Source: Pseudoips prasinana
Lineage: Eukaryota > Arthropoda > Insecta > Lepidoptera > Nolidae
Assembly (NCBI GenBank): GCA_951640165.1
Contig: OX621258.1
Coordinates: 6,471,501-6,535,500, forward strand
Direction: 5' to 3'
Length of the DNA stretch: 64,000 nt
Shown one piece after another: positions 31,940 through 42,065 of the stretch (positions are counted from its first letter, which is position 1; every line of letters begins with the position of its first letter). The translations under genes were made by a program, and so were the position numbers. Under the pieces are notes generated by a model, which was not told the DNA's origin, did no database searches, and saw only the letters and a list, made by a program, of their open reading frames with translations.

Positions 31940-32328
31940 ATTATAGCATGGTCACCTGATAGGATGTGATCACCACAGCCCATGGATACTTACTTGAGAA
32001 ATATAAAGAATAGAAAAGTTGTGCAATAAATATGCACGACATTTGATGTTTTTAGATTTGTTTTACTACTAAATTCGTCCACAATTTGCCAACAAATAAA
32101 TAGGTGGTTTTAATGTAGTATAATTTTATTTATTAAATAGGTGGTTTTATAGCCAATTGTAGCACAAACCTTAAGATTACTTTTAAAATTTTTACAAACG
32201 TCTTGCAAATCTATTGCCCAACTTTTCTTTATAGTATTATTCAATGTTGCCAATTTTGGTACGAAAAAATAAATGAATTCCCCAGCCTTCAGACTGCACT
32301 CAATTGCGTATTTAAATATTTTATACGA
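31940..32328. other. Repeat E scrap, then unassigned
   Basis: 31945-31990 (GGTCACCTGATAGGATGTGA, TCACCACAGCCCATGGATAC) is a fragment of repeat E. A phrase AATAGGTGGTTTTA occurs twice (about 32098 and 32139). No gene is seen. Confidence 0.45.
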
Positions 32329-32545
32329 TACTAGCTGACCCGTGCCCACTTCGTTAGGCGCTAAACATTTTTACTTATGATGAAATTATGTGTGTAGTGG
32401 TGTTCGGATTATTATTCCCAAATAACGTCGCTTCCTATTCGTAAAAAATATTTCAAAATCAGTTCAGCAGATCAGCAGATAATCCTTTCAACACAACAAA
32501 CTCATAATACTTCTTTACCTCTTTATAATATTTGTATAGATAAAA
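32329..32545 (-). mobile_element. Helitron-like element, reverse
   Basis: Begins ATACTAGCTGACCCGTGCC then CACTTCGTTAGGCGC, the reversed CTAG end with a GC-rich subterminal block. It runs through AAAATCAGTTCAGCAGATC and ends near TTTATAATATTTGTATAGAT. Comparable starts are at 21058 and 52957. Confidence 0.55.
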
Positions 32546-33804
32546 CTATTGCCAGCACCTTCAAACAAGGTGCATCGGTCAGTTCGTGAGATTACCTAAT
32601 ATTCCAAAATATTTAAAATCAATTTATCCCTTACATTTGGTGTTAATTCACCAAAAGAAACAGGAAAATTTGTTTATCCCATATTAGACTTCATTAAAAA
32701 AAATTAAAGCTTGTTCTGAATATTCAATCTCACAAGATGACCGTAGCACATTTTAAACACGTATACTCTTATCTAAAGACTGGCTCTTAAAGGCCCACAA
32801 TACAATACGTTTATTAACAAGATCAAGTTCGACGACTCCAGACAGTTCTGCCAATAATAATGTTCTGTACTAGTTTCATGCGGAACACTTAATTTTCTCA
32901 TCCGGCCTCCACTCATTCACATGGGTCGCTATTTTTGTGGAACTATAAATCATTTGGAATTTATCTTACGTCAACGACATTTTTAGTTTTACGCACTTTT
33001 AGTAGTAACTAATGATTCTTTACAAAATGTATTCTGCTGTAACATTATCAAATACGCCAATATTAGACTTTCCATTTGAGCTCATCATGGCCATGGGAAC
33101 GAAGAGTCGAGAGCTTGCTGTCGTTTATAAGTTTAATGTTTTGCAGTATCCATCATTAAAATACTTATGTATGTATTTTGTGTGTGTTGTACCCCAATGG
33201 CTGATTTCTATTGATGTCCTGTTCCCTAAGTTTCTAATTAAATATATTATTTTTATAAAAAAAAATATATTTAAATAGAAACATGTGTCACACAGTAATT
33301 TTAATACGACCCTACAAGTAAATTAAAGCTCGCTATCCATATTGGTTTAGCGAAGGAAAGTGAAACGCAATAATTAAATAAAATAAAATAAATATGGTTT
33401 TTATTCACGTAGACTTTAAAAAAGCGCTTGTAAATAGTCAGAAGAAATTCTGCGATAAACATAGCATTAAGGATTTTTTTGAATATAAATATAATAATTA
33501 GGTAGTATGTAATAGTTGTACCAAATATTTTAATTAAACTACTTATGTAAATCATTTTTTTGCATGTCAGTACGACAAAATATATGGAATTTACTTTAAG
33601 ACTCTCCATCCATCTATCTGTAACCATATTTTTGCGAATTAAATACATTTGAATTTGAAAAAAAAGAGTAACGTAATGATTCGGTACATATGAGAATACA
33701 GTAGTCCGGATTGCGTACTAAAGTTAAATAATTACAGGCTATTTTGAACTTTATTACATAACTACTAGAGTAGATATTTAGTTGCTATTTTATAGCGTTA
33801 AGCT
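32546..33804. other. No gene seen
   Basis: Unassigned AT-rich sequence, except for a 42-bp repeat at 33402-33443 shared with 11325-11368. Frames such as 33012-33278 are not protein-like. Confidence 0.4.
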
Positions 33805-33982
33805 TGACTCACGCTAGACCGTGTCGGGTCCGAGCCGAGTGTCTCGTGTCGTGTGTTGCTCGGGCGTCACTCGGTTGCCGCTCGGTATAACGTGAGTGTG
33901 TTCATACAAAATATATGTAATATTAGTTGACCATGCTACGGCCGACACTCGGCTCGGACCCGACACGGTCTAGCGTGAGTCA
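33805..33982. mobile_element. 178-bp MITE with perfect 39-bp inverted ends
   Basis: Arms 33805-33843 (TGACTCACGCTAGACCGTG, then TCGGGTCCGAGCCGAGTGTC) and 33944-33982 are exact inverted copies. The interior is GC-rich on the left and AT-rich on the right, with shorter echoes of the arm (CTCGGGCGTCACTCGGTT, CTCGG). No ORF. Perfect arms point to a recent insertion or strong pairing constraint. Confidence 0.9.
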
Positions 33983-34124
33983 TCCTTTATTCGCAATGCA
34001 AAGCGTCAATCGTAGCCATTTTATTTAAGTGTATTGACCAAGTGTATTTCCTATAAGAAGTACTTATAAATTAGTTAAGTATATTTTTTATATTTCACCG
34101 CACGCAATATGGAAATAATACCCT

Positions 34125-34328
34125 TTAATTTAAATAAGATAGAGTAAATTGTTGATTGACATAGACTCTTTGACCACTCGACTGGGGAAGCACCTTCATC
34201 TTACAGTATACCGCTACTGAGGGGGGTATAGTCAGCATAGCGTGACCGACGCCTTGAGTGTTGTAAGCGTCATTAGCTACAGTATCCATTTCATGACCAT
34301 CTGTTTGAATTACTTCGGTAACATACAT
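34125..34328 (-). CDS. Uncharacterised small open frame, possible first coding exon
   Basis: Minus-strand frame of 67 codons from an ATG at 34328, with an in-frame stop 9 nt upstream, so the ATG is the natural start. The first 43 residues (MYVTEVIQTDGHEMDTVAND, then AYNTQGVGHAMLTIPPS) have a balanced composition unlike the nearby chance frames. A good donor (ATACT then GTAAGA) occurs after VAVY near 34201. I recognise no family, and no following exon could be placed. Confidence 0.25.
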   Translation of the reverse strand: MYVTEVIQTDGHEMDTVANDAYNTQGVGHAMLTIPPSVAVYCKMKVLPQSSGQRVYVNQQFTLSYLN

Positions 34329-34485
34329 TATTGTTGTTTAAATACAACAATTATATTTACTTACCTATATTGACTCACGCCTGTTTCCCGGAGAGGAAGA
34401 GACGCTTGCTAGAAACCTTCCTTATATCTATTGTTTTTATGTAAAGTGAAATATGAGTAAACAAATGAATCAGATAAGAACTCAC

Positions 34486-34516
34486 CTCTTCGATGGACGA
34501 TGACATCAGCCCGGAA
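34486..34516 (-). CDS. Candidate 31-nt micro-exon
   Basis: Minus strand: a strong acceptor (TTCTTGTTACAG) and a strong donor (GTGAGT) enclose 31 nt. If entered in phase 2 it reads (x)SGLMSSSIEE with no stop and exits in phase 0. Phase 2 is what exon D of the PHLDB-like gene at 60219 leaves behind. It is also what the ATG exon candidate at 37254-37300 leaves. Either link is speculative: such short exons can arise by chance. Confidence 0.25.
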
Positions 34517-34620
34517 CTGTAACAAGAAGAGCACATGTTATTATACGTCATCCTGTCACTTGTATGTATTAAGGGAAATGTTTAAGTAACAGATGGAAAT
34601 CGTACAATAATAATAATAAG

Positions 34621-35560
34621 GTGCTTCATGGTTGGTTCCACCAGGCCCTACATGGTGCTCATGTGGACCTACAAGCGTCTGTGGCTTGGCTACGTTTTGG
34701 TGACCTATTTGGGGAAACTGAAGGTTATGAAGTTGTCAAGACGAGGAACTATCGGAAGCACATCTTCAAGGACGGTACCATCGACATTTGTCGGGCATGT
34801 CACCGTCCCGGAGAGTCTATCAGACACATTGTTTCCGGTTGTTCCTATCTTGCCAACGGCGAGTACTTGCACAGGCATAATAAGTTGCCAGGATTATCCA
34901 CCAGCAGCTTGCTCTTCGGTATGGTCTTGTAGACTCCGAAGTGCCGTATTACAAGTACGTACCGGAACCAGTTCTAAAAAACGGTTGTGCCAAGCTCTAC
35001 TGGGACCGCTCTATCATTACGGACAGGACTATTGTTGCCAATAAGCCTGATATCGTTTTGGTAGACCGGTTGGAGCTCCGGGCATTCATTGTTGATATCA
35101 CTGTCCCATTTGACGATAACCTCGTAAAAGCCGAGAATGACAAGTTGTCAAAGTATTAAGATTTGGCTTACGAGGTTACCGCCATGTGGGATGTGAACTC
35201 AACAATAATTGTCCCAATAGTCGTCTCCGTAAACGGTCTCATAACAAAGAGCCTCGACCAATATCTTAAGAGGCTCTCACTAGATCACTGGGTCAATAAT
35301 ACAGAAGGAATACAGAAATATAACTACAAACTAACTACCGGATACAAAAGGCGGCAATTATGGGAACGGCACGTATCCTGAGGAGGTTCCTGACTCTGTC
35401 GCCCTGACCACCGGCGGCCTAGGGCGTATACCCCGCCGCCGGGGGAGCTCTGTTTTTACGTATTTATTTGTGTATTATTGTTTTATATATCGATTTTATA
35501 AGAATAAATATGTATTAAATATGAAAATAAATAAATAAGTTAGAATAATAATAATAATTA
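34621..35560 (+). pseudogene. C-terminal half of a REL-endonuclease LINE (R2/R4-like), broken
   Basis: The reading frame contains a CCHC zinc knuckle (CRACHRPGESIRHIVSGC, CX2CX8HX4C, about 34789-34842). It is followed, after a frame change near 34900-34940, by the restriction-like endonuclease core (KPDIVLVDR, then AFIVDITVPFDDN, about 35044-35117). The order CCHC then PD...D is what the R2/R4-type non-LTR retrotransposons have downstream of the reverse transcriptase. In-frame TAA at about 35157 replaces an expected Leu codon after LSKY, and the frame then resumes (DLAYEVTAMWD). The 3' UTR (AGGAGGTTCCTGACTCTGTC, GGCGGCCTAGGGCGTATAC, GGGGAGCTCTG) is shared with 11512-11800. The reverse transcriptase part is missing, so this is a dead 5'-truncated copy. 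Confidence 0.8.
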
Positions 35561-35571
35561 AATCTGGGGAC

Positions 35572-35802
35572 GATGTCACACAGATCATCCTAGCCCCAAA
35601 TTAAGCAAGCTTGTACTATGGGTACCAGGCGACGATATACATATCTACTTATATAGATAGATAAATACTTATATACATAGAAAACATCCATGACTCAGAA
35701 ACAAATATTCGTGCTCATCACACAAACTGCACTTACCGGGATTTGAACCCAGGACTACCAGCTACGTAGACAGGAGCACTACCAACTAGGCTACGGTGAC
35801 CG
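35572..35802 (-). mobile_element. SINE-2 (tRNA-headed), reverse
   Basis: Minus-strand head: GTAGCCTAGTTGGTAGTGCT (A box) and GGGTTCAAATCCCGG (B box). It is followed by TGTGTGATGAGCACGAATAT and a worn body whose 3' end resembles SINE-1 (CTAGCCCCAAATTAAGC). Other copies are at 39571-39795 and 55935-56425. Confidence 0.75.
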
Positions 35803-35808
35803 TCAATT

Positions 35809-36065
35809 ATAATGTCCTCCTAGCCGAATTTCAGTCTCAATGGAGTCTAGCCATCTGCGCAGAACATATAATAGTGCACAAGTGTGTGCGAAAACACAGG
35901 GGCACTTTCTATTCCATCACTGTCATGATCCGATGGGACGACTAGTGACACGACGGACCGACAGCTTAACGTGACCTCCGAAGCACAGAGACGCTCAGAA
36001 ATTAAACCACTTTGGCGGTCACCCATCTATGGACTGGCCGCATCCTAGTTGCTTAACCTCGCCAA
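35809..36065 (-). mobile_element. 5S-rRNA-headed SINE, reverse, near full length
   Basis: Minus strand: the head (GAGGTTAAGCAACTAGG, then GGCCAGTCCATAGATGGG and TGACCGCCAAAGTGG) resembles the 5S rRNA internal promoter region. It runs into TCTGTGCTTCGGAGGTCACG and then the same body as the tRNA-headed SINE at 24197 (GTCCCATCGGATCATGACAG, AAAGTGCCCCTGTG). It ends AGGAGGACATTAT. Confidence 0.8.
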
Positions 36066-36826
36066 TCACTTAAAGACGATGAGAGCATCTACTTACTCTC
36101 TTTCCCCGAAACCAAACTTCGTTGTCGAACGACATTGAAACGAAATGTCGGAGTTGACCCTACTCTGTTTAATTCTCGGAAACGCACATGAAATTTGGAT
36201 TCATAGACCATTCTCGTGAACGATTTCGTTGAACAATATTCTTATATTTATTTTGTTAAACGGCTGGAGCTCTCGCACTCTTCAATTTCCCGGTGGAGCA
36301 GTAAAAGGCTCCTACACTAGCAGTAAACGTAAAATAGACAGTTATATGTATTACGAAATTCATTATTTCCCTGCTTATGCAAATCAAACTATTAATAGTT
36401 ATGTAGAACTATGTACATTGTACAAACACAGACGTAGCTAGTTATCAGACAAGAATGTCCGTCTACCTACGCAAAATATACGTCTTATCTTTCTTACATA
36501 TTGCCTAGGCATGCAAACATGCAAACATTCTATCTCAGGACAAGCAGAAATACAAAACTGCCCATCGTGCTCTGGACAAAACACATCATAACTGCGACTC
36601 CGTAAAATCGGAACTACAGATTGATTTTACACCTCTGACTCAGAATTCGACTCCAAAGCTAAAACGAAACGCATTAGTCGCGGCCCGAGAGTTCAAGATT
36701 CGTTTCTCCTAGTTGAAAGTTGAGTATCATTACGTATTATCAGGCACATATTGAAAAATATTGAAACAAGAGACGTTGCTGCCCATTAGCAACGTGTCTT
36801 TGTGAACTGCGACCATCATTTAATCC
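36066..36826. other. No gene seen
   Basis: Unassigned. The short frame 36229-36441 has no recognisable family. Confidence 0.4.
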
Positions 36827-36970
36827 ATCCAAAGGTTGTCTGGAAGAGATCGCTTAAGGCGATAAAACCGCCCATTGATCCTTATGTTCTTTATATTATA
36901 TCCAATGTATTTTCTTTCCGTCTGAGTGTGTACAATAAGGAGTATTCTACCTATCTATCTATCTAATGCG
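36827..36970 (+). mobile_element. 3' end of a Jockey-like LINE
   Basis: GGTTGTCTGGAAGAGATCGC, GCGATAAAACCGCCCATTG, TGTACAATAAGGAGT and a terminal CTAT repeat match the 3' end of the longer LINE at 56846-57690. Only the tail is present. Confidence 0.75.
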
Positions 36971-37253
36971 TTTCGTAGGTTTGGTAGGCAATTATCTTGG
37001 AATGAAAATCTAACAGGATATGAACCAGCATTATCTGGGTAAATTCAGTAAAATCGACGACTTAATGTAACTGTTGACAGTCGAGTAATTGCAAAGTGCT
37101 ACCGACAAATGGCGTCAAATTATCTACTTCAAAGAATGTGTTAGGAAGAGAATCATTAATCTATTCACCATTCCTTAGTTTGAAAATCAAAGCGGCCTTT
37201 AAACAGTGCAGATTAAAATCCTATTATATTCAATAACTAGTCTATAAACTTAC

Positions 37254-37300
37254 CAACAAATTAGCGAACATGTTTTCCCTTCTTTCTTCGGTTTCGACAT
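37254..37300 (-). CDS. Candidate first coding exon (47 nt)
   Basis: Minus strand: an ATG in good context (AAAAATGTCG) followed by MSKPKKEGKTCSLIC, then a strong donor (TTGTTG then GTAAGTT). Spliced to the 31-nt candidate exon at 34486-34516 it gives a 26-codon open reading frame. No homology is recognised and no further exon was found, so treat this as a hypothesis. Confidence 0.2.
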
Positions 37301-37559
37301 TTTTATCATTTAACATAAAAAACACAGATCACTTAAACCATATTGGAAGTACCAAAACAGACAAGTCTCACTTTCTCACATTTGTCACTGTCTTATTACA
37401 TCTGTGCTTATACACATGTGGTTAGATCATAATAATAGAAAGACGGTGGATGACTTTGTACTCAACAACCTTAATACGTAGGCGCTGAGGGCGAATTTTG
37501 TAGCGTAAGAGTATCCACTGACGTAAAGTGAATTGCATCTACTCACATCAGGATAGATT

Positions 37560-37805
37560 ATATGATTTCGGCCATGGCGGTCAGTCTCAAGGGGGACTAG
37601 CCATCTTCGCGGGACATATTATAGTGCACCGGGGGTTACTGCCTCAATCGCCGGATATCGTAATTGGCGTTCAAAAAGATGTAGTTTAAAAATGACTTAA
37701 TCCGAATGATTAAGTCAATCGTCTTCCATGAGCACATGTGACGTCGTAAATTATCCGAAATCGATTTTCAACGTTGAAGCCGATTGGACGAATGATTTAG
37801 TAATG
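37560..37805. repeat. SINE body end followed by a MITE relative
   Basis: 37560-37630 (TTCGGCCATGGCGGTCAGTC, GGGGGACTAGCCATC, GGGACATATTATAGTGCAC) is the reversed 3' end of the shared SINE body. 37655-37805 is related to the MITE at 49843-50020: CATGAGCACATGTGACGTC and TCAACGTTGAAGCCGATT occur in the same direction, but TGGCGTTCAAAAAGA and AAAAATGACTTAATC match its reverse. The copy is rearranged. Confidence 0.6.
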
Positions 37806-37824
37806 TTTAACCCTTTTTTATATC

Positions 37825-38095
37825 AGAGGGGGAACTAGCAAGTGGGTCATCTGGTGGTAAGTGATCACCGCCGCTCATTGACACTTGCAACACCAGAGGA
37901 GTCGCGGGTGCGTTGCCTTTAAGAGTCAGGAACCAAGTGTTGTTGACCCTTCTCCCCAATGAGCTCTGGCAACTTTACTCACACGCAGAACCGCAAATTA
38001 AAATTATTATTAATACTTTTAATTATTAATACAATAAATTAAAATTTATAATGTTATTATTAAGGAATGTCTTCCTTAAGCCTACCTACATTCAT
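37825..38095 (+). repeat. Interspersed repeat E, full copy
   Basis: GCAAGTGGGTCATCTGGTGG, TAAGTGATCACCGCCGCTC, GTCGCGGGTGCGTTGCC, GAGCTCTGGCAACTTTACTC and TTATTATTAAGGAATGTCTT. The copy at 59405-59645 has the same order. Confidence 0.75.
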
Positions 38096-38523
38096 CTATT
38101 TACGTCGATCACAATCACATTGACCGACGAATTAAGCGCTAGCCCCGCTGCGTGTGGGTAAACCCTGGCGCGCTTCCTATAGTTATTCTATTTATTTTTA
38201 TATTTTTATTAATTATTCTACACCGTGTTTAGGAAACCAATCTTCGTGAGTTATTCCTACCCTTGATCTTTTTCCGGTTTTGGTTCCTAAAACGAGACGA
38301 GTATTAATTACTCATATGAATTAACGCGACAGACGTAGAGCGCCATTTGTCATCTGTTTAACTAAATAAGAGTCGTCATTAACTTAATTAACATGCTAAT
38401 TTATTGCCCGTAAGGTTAATTCGAAACGCTCACTTAAAATAGTGAATGATGGGTTTCTTAACAGACAAAAATCTTTATACGTCAAGGGGCTAATATTCCA
38501 AACTAAAAGGTAAAACGAAGTCA
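38096..38523. other. No gene seen
   Basis: Unassigned AT-rich sequence. Confidence 0.4.
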
Positions 38524-38824
38524 TCTATACATATAATAAAAACGTAGGAAAGTCAAAACTGTACATTGAATATTTTTTAAACGGATACTTGGGGCGTGAT
38601 CTACAATCAATATCGAAGCCAAAAATATAGTTTGTAGATTTTTTTTCTGTTTGTCTGTATGTATGTCCCGGCTAACTCAAAAAGTACTGCATGGATTTGC
38701 TTCAAATTTTGCATCAATATTACTAAGAGGTCGGGTCAACAAGTAGGATACACTATCATCTAAGGGGGAGGAGCTGTGGTAATTTACAAAGTATAACGCG
38801 GGTAAAACCGCGGGGTACAGCTAT
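38524..38824 (+). mobile_element. Helitron-like family A, complete copy 3
   Basis: Starts TCTATACATATAATAAAAA after A and ends in CGCGGGTAAAACCGCGG, with the terminal CTAG changed to CTAT. It is 301 bp. Confidence 0.82.
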
Positions 38825-39094
38825 TTACATACAAAGAAAGTCTATCCAAATGTCAATCTCTCAACATATTTAAAAATAAAATAAAATGATTTGATTTTGT
38901 ATTATTCACCATTATTTATTACCCGGAAATTTGTAGTTTAAATATTTTCTTTTTAAAAAACAGAACGAACATAGTAAGTATAATACGAATTTTGAACGAT
39001 TATTTTCTAATGTAATTTCCCGATTACAAGGCAGGCTTTTGGAACGGTTACTAATCGTGGTGGAAAACAGTTTTCCCTAAAAAATTATTCGCTT

Positions 39095-39350
39095 AAATTA
39101 AGCTACTGGTTGAGAGCCTTCTGCGCTAGCCAACTGCTCGTTGTCTTCAATTCTTTAATTTTAATATATAAGAACTAAATTTAAAATTTATAGCTTAGTA
39201 ACTTGTTAATTATTTAAAGGTTTAAAAAATATATGTGTTAAAACAGACTACTGTATAATTTCGACTATGTTTATGTACTGCATTGTGAGCTTGGCCAGTA
39301 CAAGTATATGTTAATACCCAAGTGCTGCATACATTTCATTATTATTTCAT
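39095..39350 (+). mobile_element. LINE-type 3' UTR repeat H, copy 3
   Basis: Matches copy 1 from TAAGCTACTGGTTGAGAGCC and TTCTGCGCTAGCCAACTGC through GTACTGCATTGTGAGCTTGG to AAGTGCTGCATACATTTC. A deletion removes the middle segment around the ACGGACTGACTAATTA part. Confidence 0.7.
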
Positions 39351-39570
39351 TATCATAAGTTATTGTCTCTTCAAATCCTTCGCCTAAAGAGTAATCACAT
39401 CTTATCAAAGACCTTATCAAAAATGTTCCACACCTCTCTAGCTGGTGACAGTTTTAAACTGGACTATTAATACACATTTCCGTTGGCGGAAGTTGTGGTT
39501 TAACGTAGTCTAGATAACTCTGAATTATATTTTGTACTTCTAAAATGAAGTGGTTAACATGAAAATGTCT

Positions 39571-39795
39571 GACTGGTCCAGTGGTTAGTGACCCTGACTG
39601 CTAACCCAGGTCATGAGTTCGAGTCCCGCACTGGACAATTTTTTGTGTGATGAGCATGATTATTTGTTCCGTGTATATGTAACATATTTAGAAATATATA
39701 ACTAGGTATGTTTCTCAGTAGTCTGGTTGCCATAGAACAGGCTCTGCCTAGTTTGGGATTAGATGGCAGTGTGTTAATTTCCCCAAGATGTTTAT
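39571..39795 (+). mobile_element. SINE-2 (tRNA-headed), forward
   Basis: Head: GACTGGTCCAGTGGTTAGTG and GAGTTCGAGTCCCGCAC. It is followed by TGTGTGATGAGCATGATTAT and a body whose end (TAGTCTGGTTGCCATAG, TTTGGGATTAGATGGCAGTG) is shared with SINE-1. SINE-1 and SINE-2 therefore differ in the head and share the 3' part. Confidence 0.75.
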
Positions 39796-41582
39796 TTATT
39801 TGTAATTTAAATAGACTTTCCTGTTTATTATGGTAAATACATATAACATTACAAACAAAACAAGGCTTGAATTTTATGGAATTTAATTTCATAGTTTGCC
39901 GAAGCACATTATTGAAATGTCTATACTATTATTTCATATCCTTTACAATATCCAGATGCTAGAGCGAGATAGGTGTACACTAAAGTCTTAGCCTTTACCT
40001 AGCCATCTGATTTAATAAACTGTATTCCAATTGTATCCAATGCAGACGCAAATACTAAGGCATTAAACTTATATGATGAGTTCACCCCCCTTATTATACC
40101 GAAGTCAAAGAAAGTCTTTAACCATTGAAATACGTAAAAGACAGCTTATCTGTTAAAATAATTGCACTAAAGCATCGATTTTGTCACGCACTATTTGAGT
40201 TAATTAAATAAATTTCTAGAGAAATCAATGATACAGGTTACTAGTTATATTATTCTCGTATTTCTAAAATAATAATAAAACAAATACACCATTACTGTAA
40301 AAGGAATTGGTTTTACACGCGTAGATCGAGTTAGTCACGCACTATTCGAATTAATAAAGATTAGGTACTAATTATATTTACAGATAAAAGATAACTTATC
40401 TGTAAAAATAATTGTTCTTATAGATCGAGTTTGACACGCACTCAAATAAAATCTTACTAATTATTTGATTCGAGTATTATTCAAACAACTTAATTAAAAT
40501 AATTTTAAAACAAATTTAGCTGAAAATTTAAATAGCACTATTTTATTTTACAACTGTCACACACTTTATCTAAGTACATACGAATTATGAAATTTCACTT
40601 TGTTAAGTTCACAAAATTAGCGTATATTTTAATTCACTTTTCCTCGTCGCATCCGTCTGTCACTGTTCAGTGTCGATCTCCTAAACAGTTTTATATTTCT
40701 GTTATTACACTGTCGCAATAGGTAGCGAGCGAAAACATCTGTTGAATTCAATTGAGCTAGGAAGTTTATAATATGCATTGACACAGTGGACATACAGGAT
40801 GATCATTTTTTGGTTTGCTAATTAATTTGATTATTTTAAGATACATTTTAAAATTGAGATCACGAACAGGATTTGATCCCGCATTCTCTGGGTATTTTGA
40901 TGTTTTGTTTGATTTCCACAGTAATCAAAATTAATATCGAAAAAATCGCATAATATCCCTACATAAAAATAAGATAAGCGTTTTGATAAACTCCTTCTTT
41001 TTAAATTAGCTATTAAAAATTGTTTTGATAGGGATTTTTTAAGGTTGAGTTTCTTCTCTCCATAAAGTGAATAGGTATTGACTTGTTCCTTACAAAATAA
41101 GAAATAATAGAGAGAAAGCATTACACAGACAGAGGAAAAGACGGAAACGTCAAGTTAATAAAGCAACTAATCAGTCCAAACAAGGTTTATGTTGATTGCC
41201 GTGACGGCTGCTTATAAATAAAACCGTTCTCAGATCGTCTTCTGTTCTATTTCAGTAAAATTGTAACTTTATTTCAGTAGAATAGACACAGTCGCTTTAA
41301 CTATATGGTGTTTCCTGTGTCCCATCATTTATATTAGAGAACCGAAATAGTATGTGTTATTATAGTTAATTTAATTGGGGATATAAAAATCTGATGTCTT
41401 CTAATTTTGGTCCAGCTAAGAGACACCTAGCAATGGCCACCAATAAGCAATTGGACAGATATCATGAAAAAAAAAATCTAGTTTGGGCAGAATGTTGCAT
41501 GAAAGACAAAAGTTGCAAAAGCTTCTTAACGTGTGTGCCTCCACTTTCAGGCGAGCGGTGTAAGATATATGTAGCTCAAACT
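39796..41582. other. No gene seen
   Basis: Long AT-rich unassigned stretch. A tRNA-like B-box scrap (AGGATTTGATCCCGCA) lies near 40869 on the minus strand. The phrases GTTTTGTCACGCACTATT / GAGTTAGTCACGCACTATT / GAGTTTGACACGCACT recur at about 40180, 40328 and 40428, hinting at an old tandem duplication of about 125 bp. The frame 41394-41606 is not recognisable. Confidence 0.4.
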
Positions 41583-42065
41583 GTAGCGACTAGAGATGTA
41601 AAATGACTGACCAGTCACAATTGTCATAAACCTTAAATGACCGGTCATTTACTGTCAAATTCAGTCAATTTGACTCAAATATTATTGTCTATTCTCGACT
41701 ACCACCCAATTATTTATTTATTTAAGTACCCAATTTATATGCAAGTTTAAATGAAGCAACGTTTTATTTTCTATTATATCATGAAAGGCGATGCGACGTG
41801 CCTTATTGCCTTAAATGCACGCACGATTAGAAATGTAAAATGATTAACACTATATAATAATACTTTAAGTCATAAAAACCACTTTTTTGTTTCAATTTAG
41901 AAGTTGTAGACTTTTATTAACGACAAAAACTTAAAAGGTACTACAATATAACTACAATCAAATTGACTGGAAATGACCATTTTTGACAGTTAATGACCAT
42001 TTTTGACCGTAAATGACAGTCAGTCTAATTCAGTCACTTTAGTCATTTTCAATACTAGTGGCGAC
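41583..42065. mobile_element. 467-bp hAT-like MITE
   Basis: Element 41591-42057 starts TAGAGATGTAAAATGACT, and its right end (AGTCATTTTCAATACTA) is the near inverse. It is flanked by 8-bp sequences GTAGCGAC (41583-41590) and GTGGCGAC (42058-42065), a target duplication with one change, as expected for hAT insertions. Just inside each end lie clusters of TGACC/GTCAT/AGTCA motifs in both orientations, which look like transposase-binding repeats. There is no ORF, so it is non-autonomous. Confidence 0.75.

Larger units (their letters stand above)
33983..34620. other. Spacer with weak minus-strand exon candidates and a repeat F scrap
   Basis: Holds the two weak exon candidates listed separately. 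34372-34432 (GACTCACGCCTGTTTCCCGG, AGAGGAAGAGACG) matches repeat F (compare 50335-50365). Confidence 0.4.
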
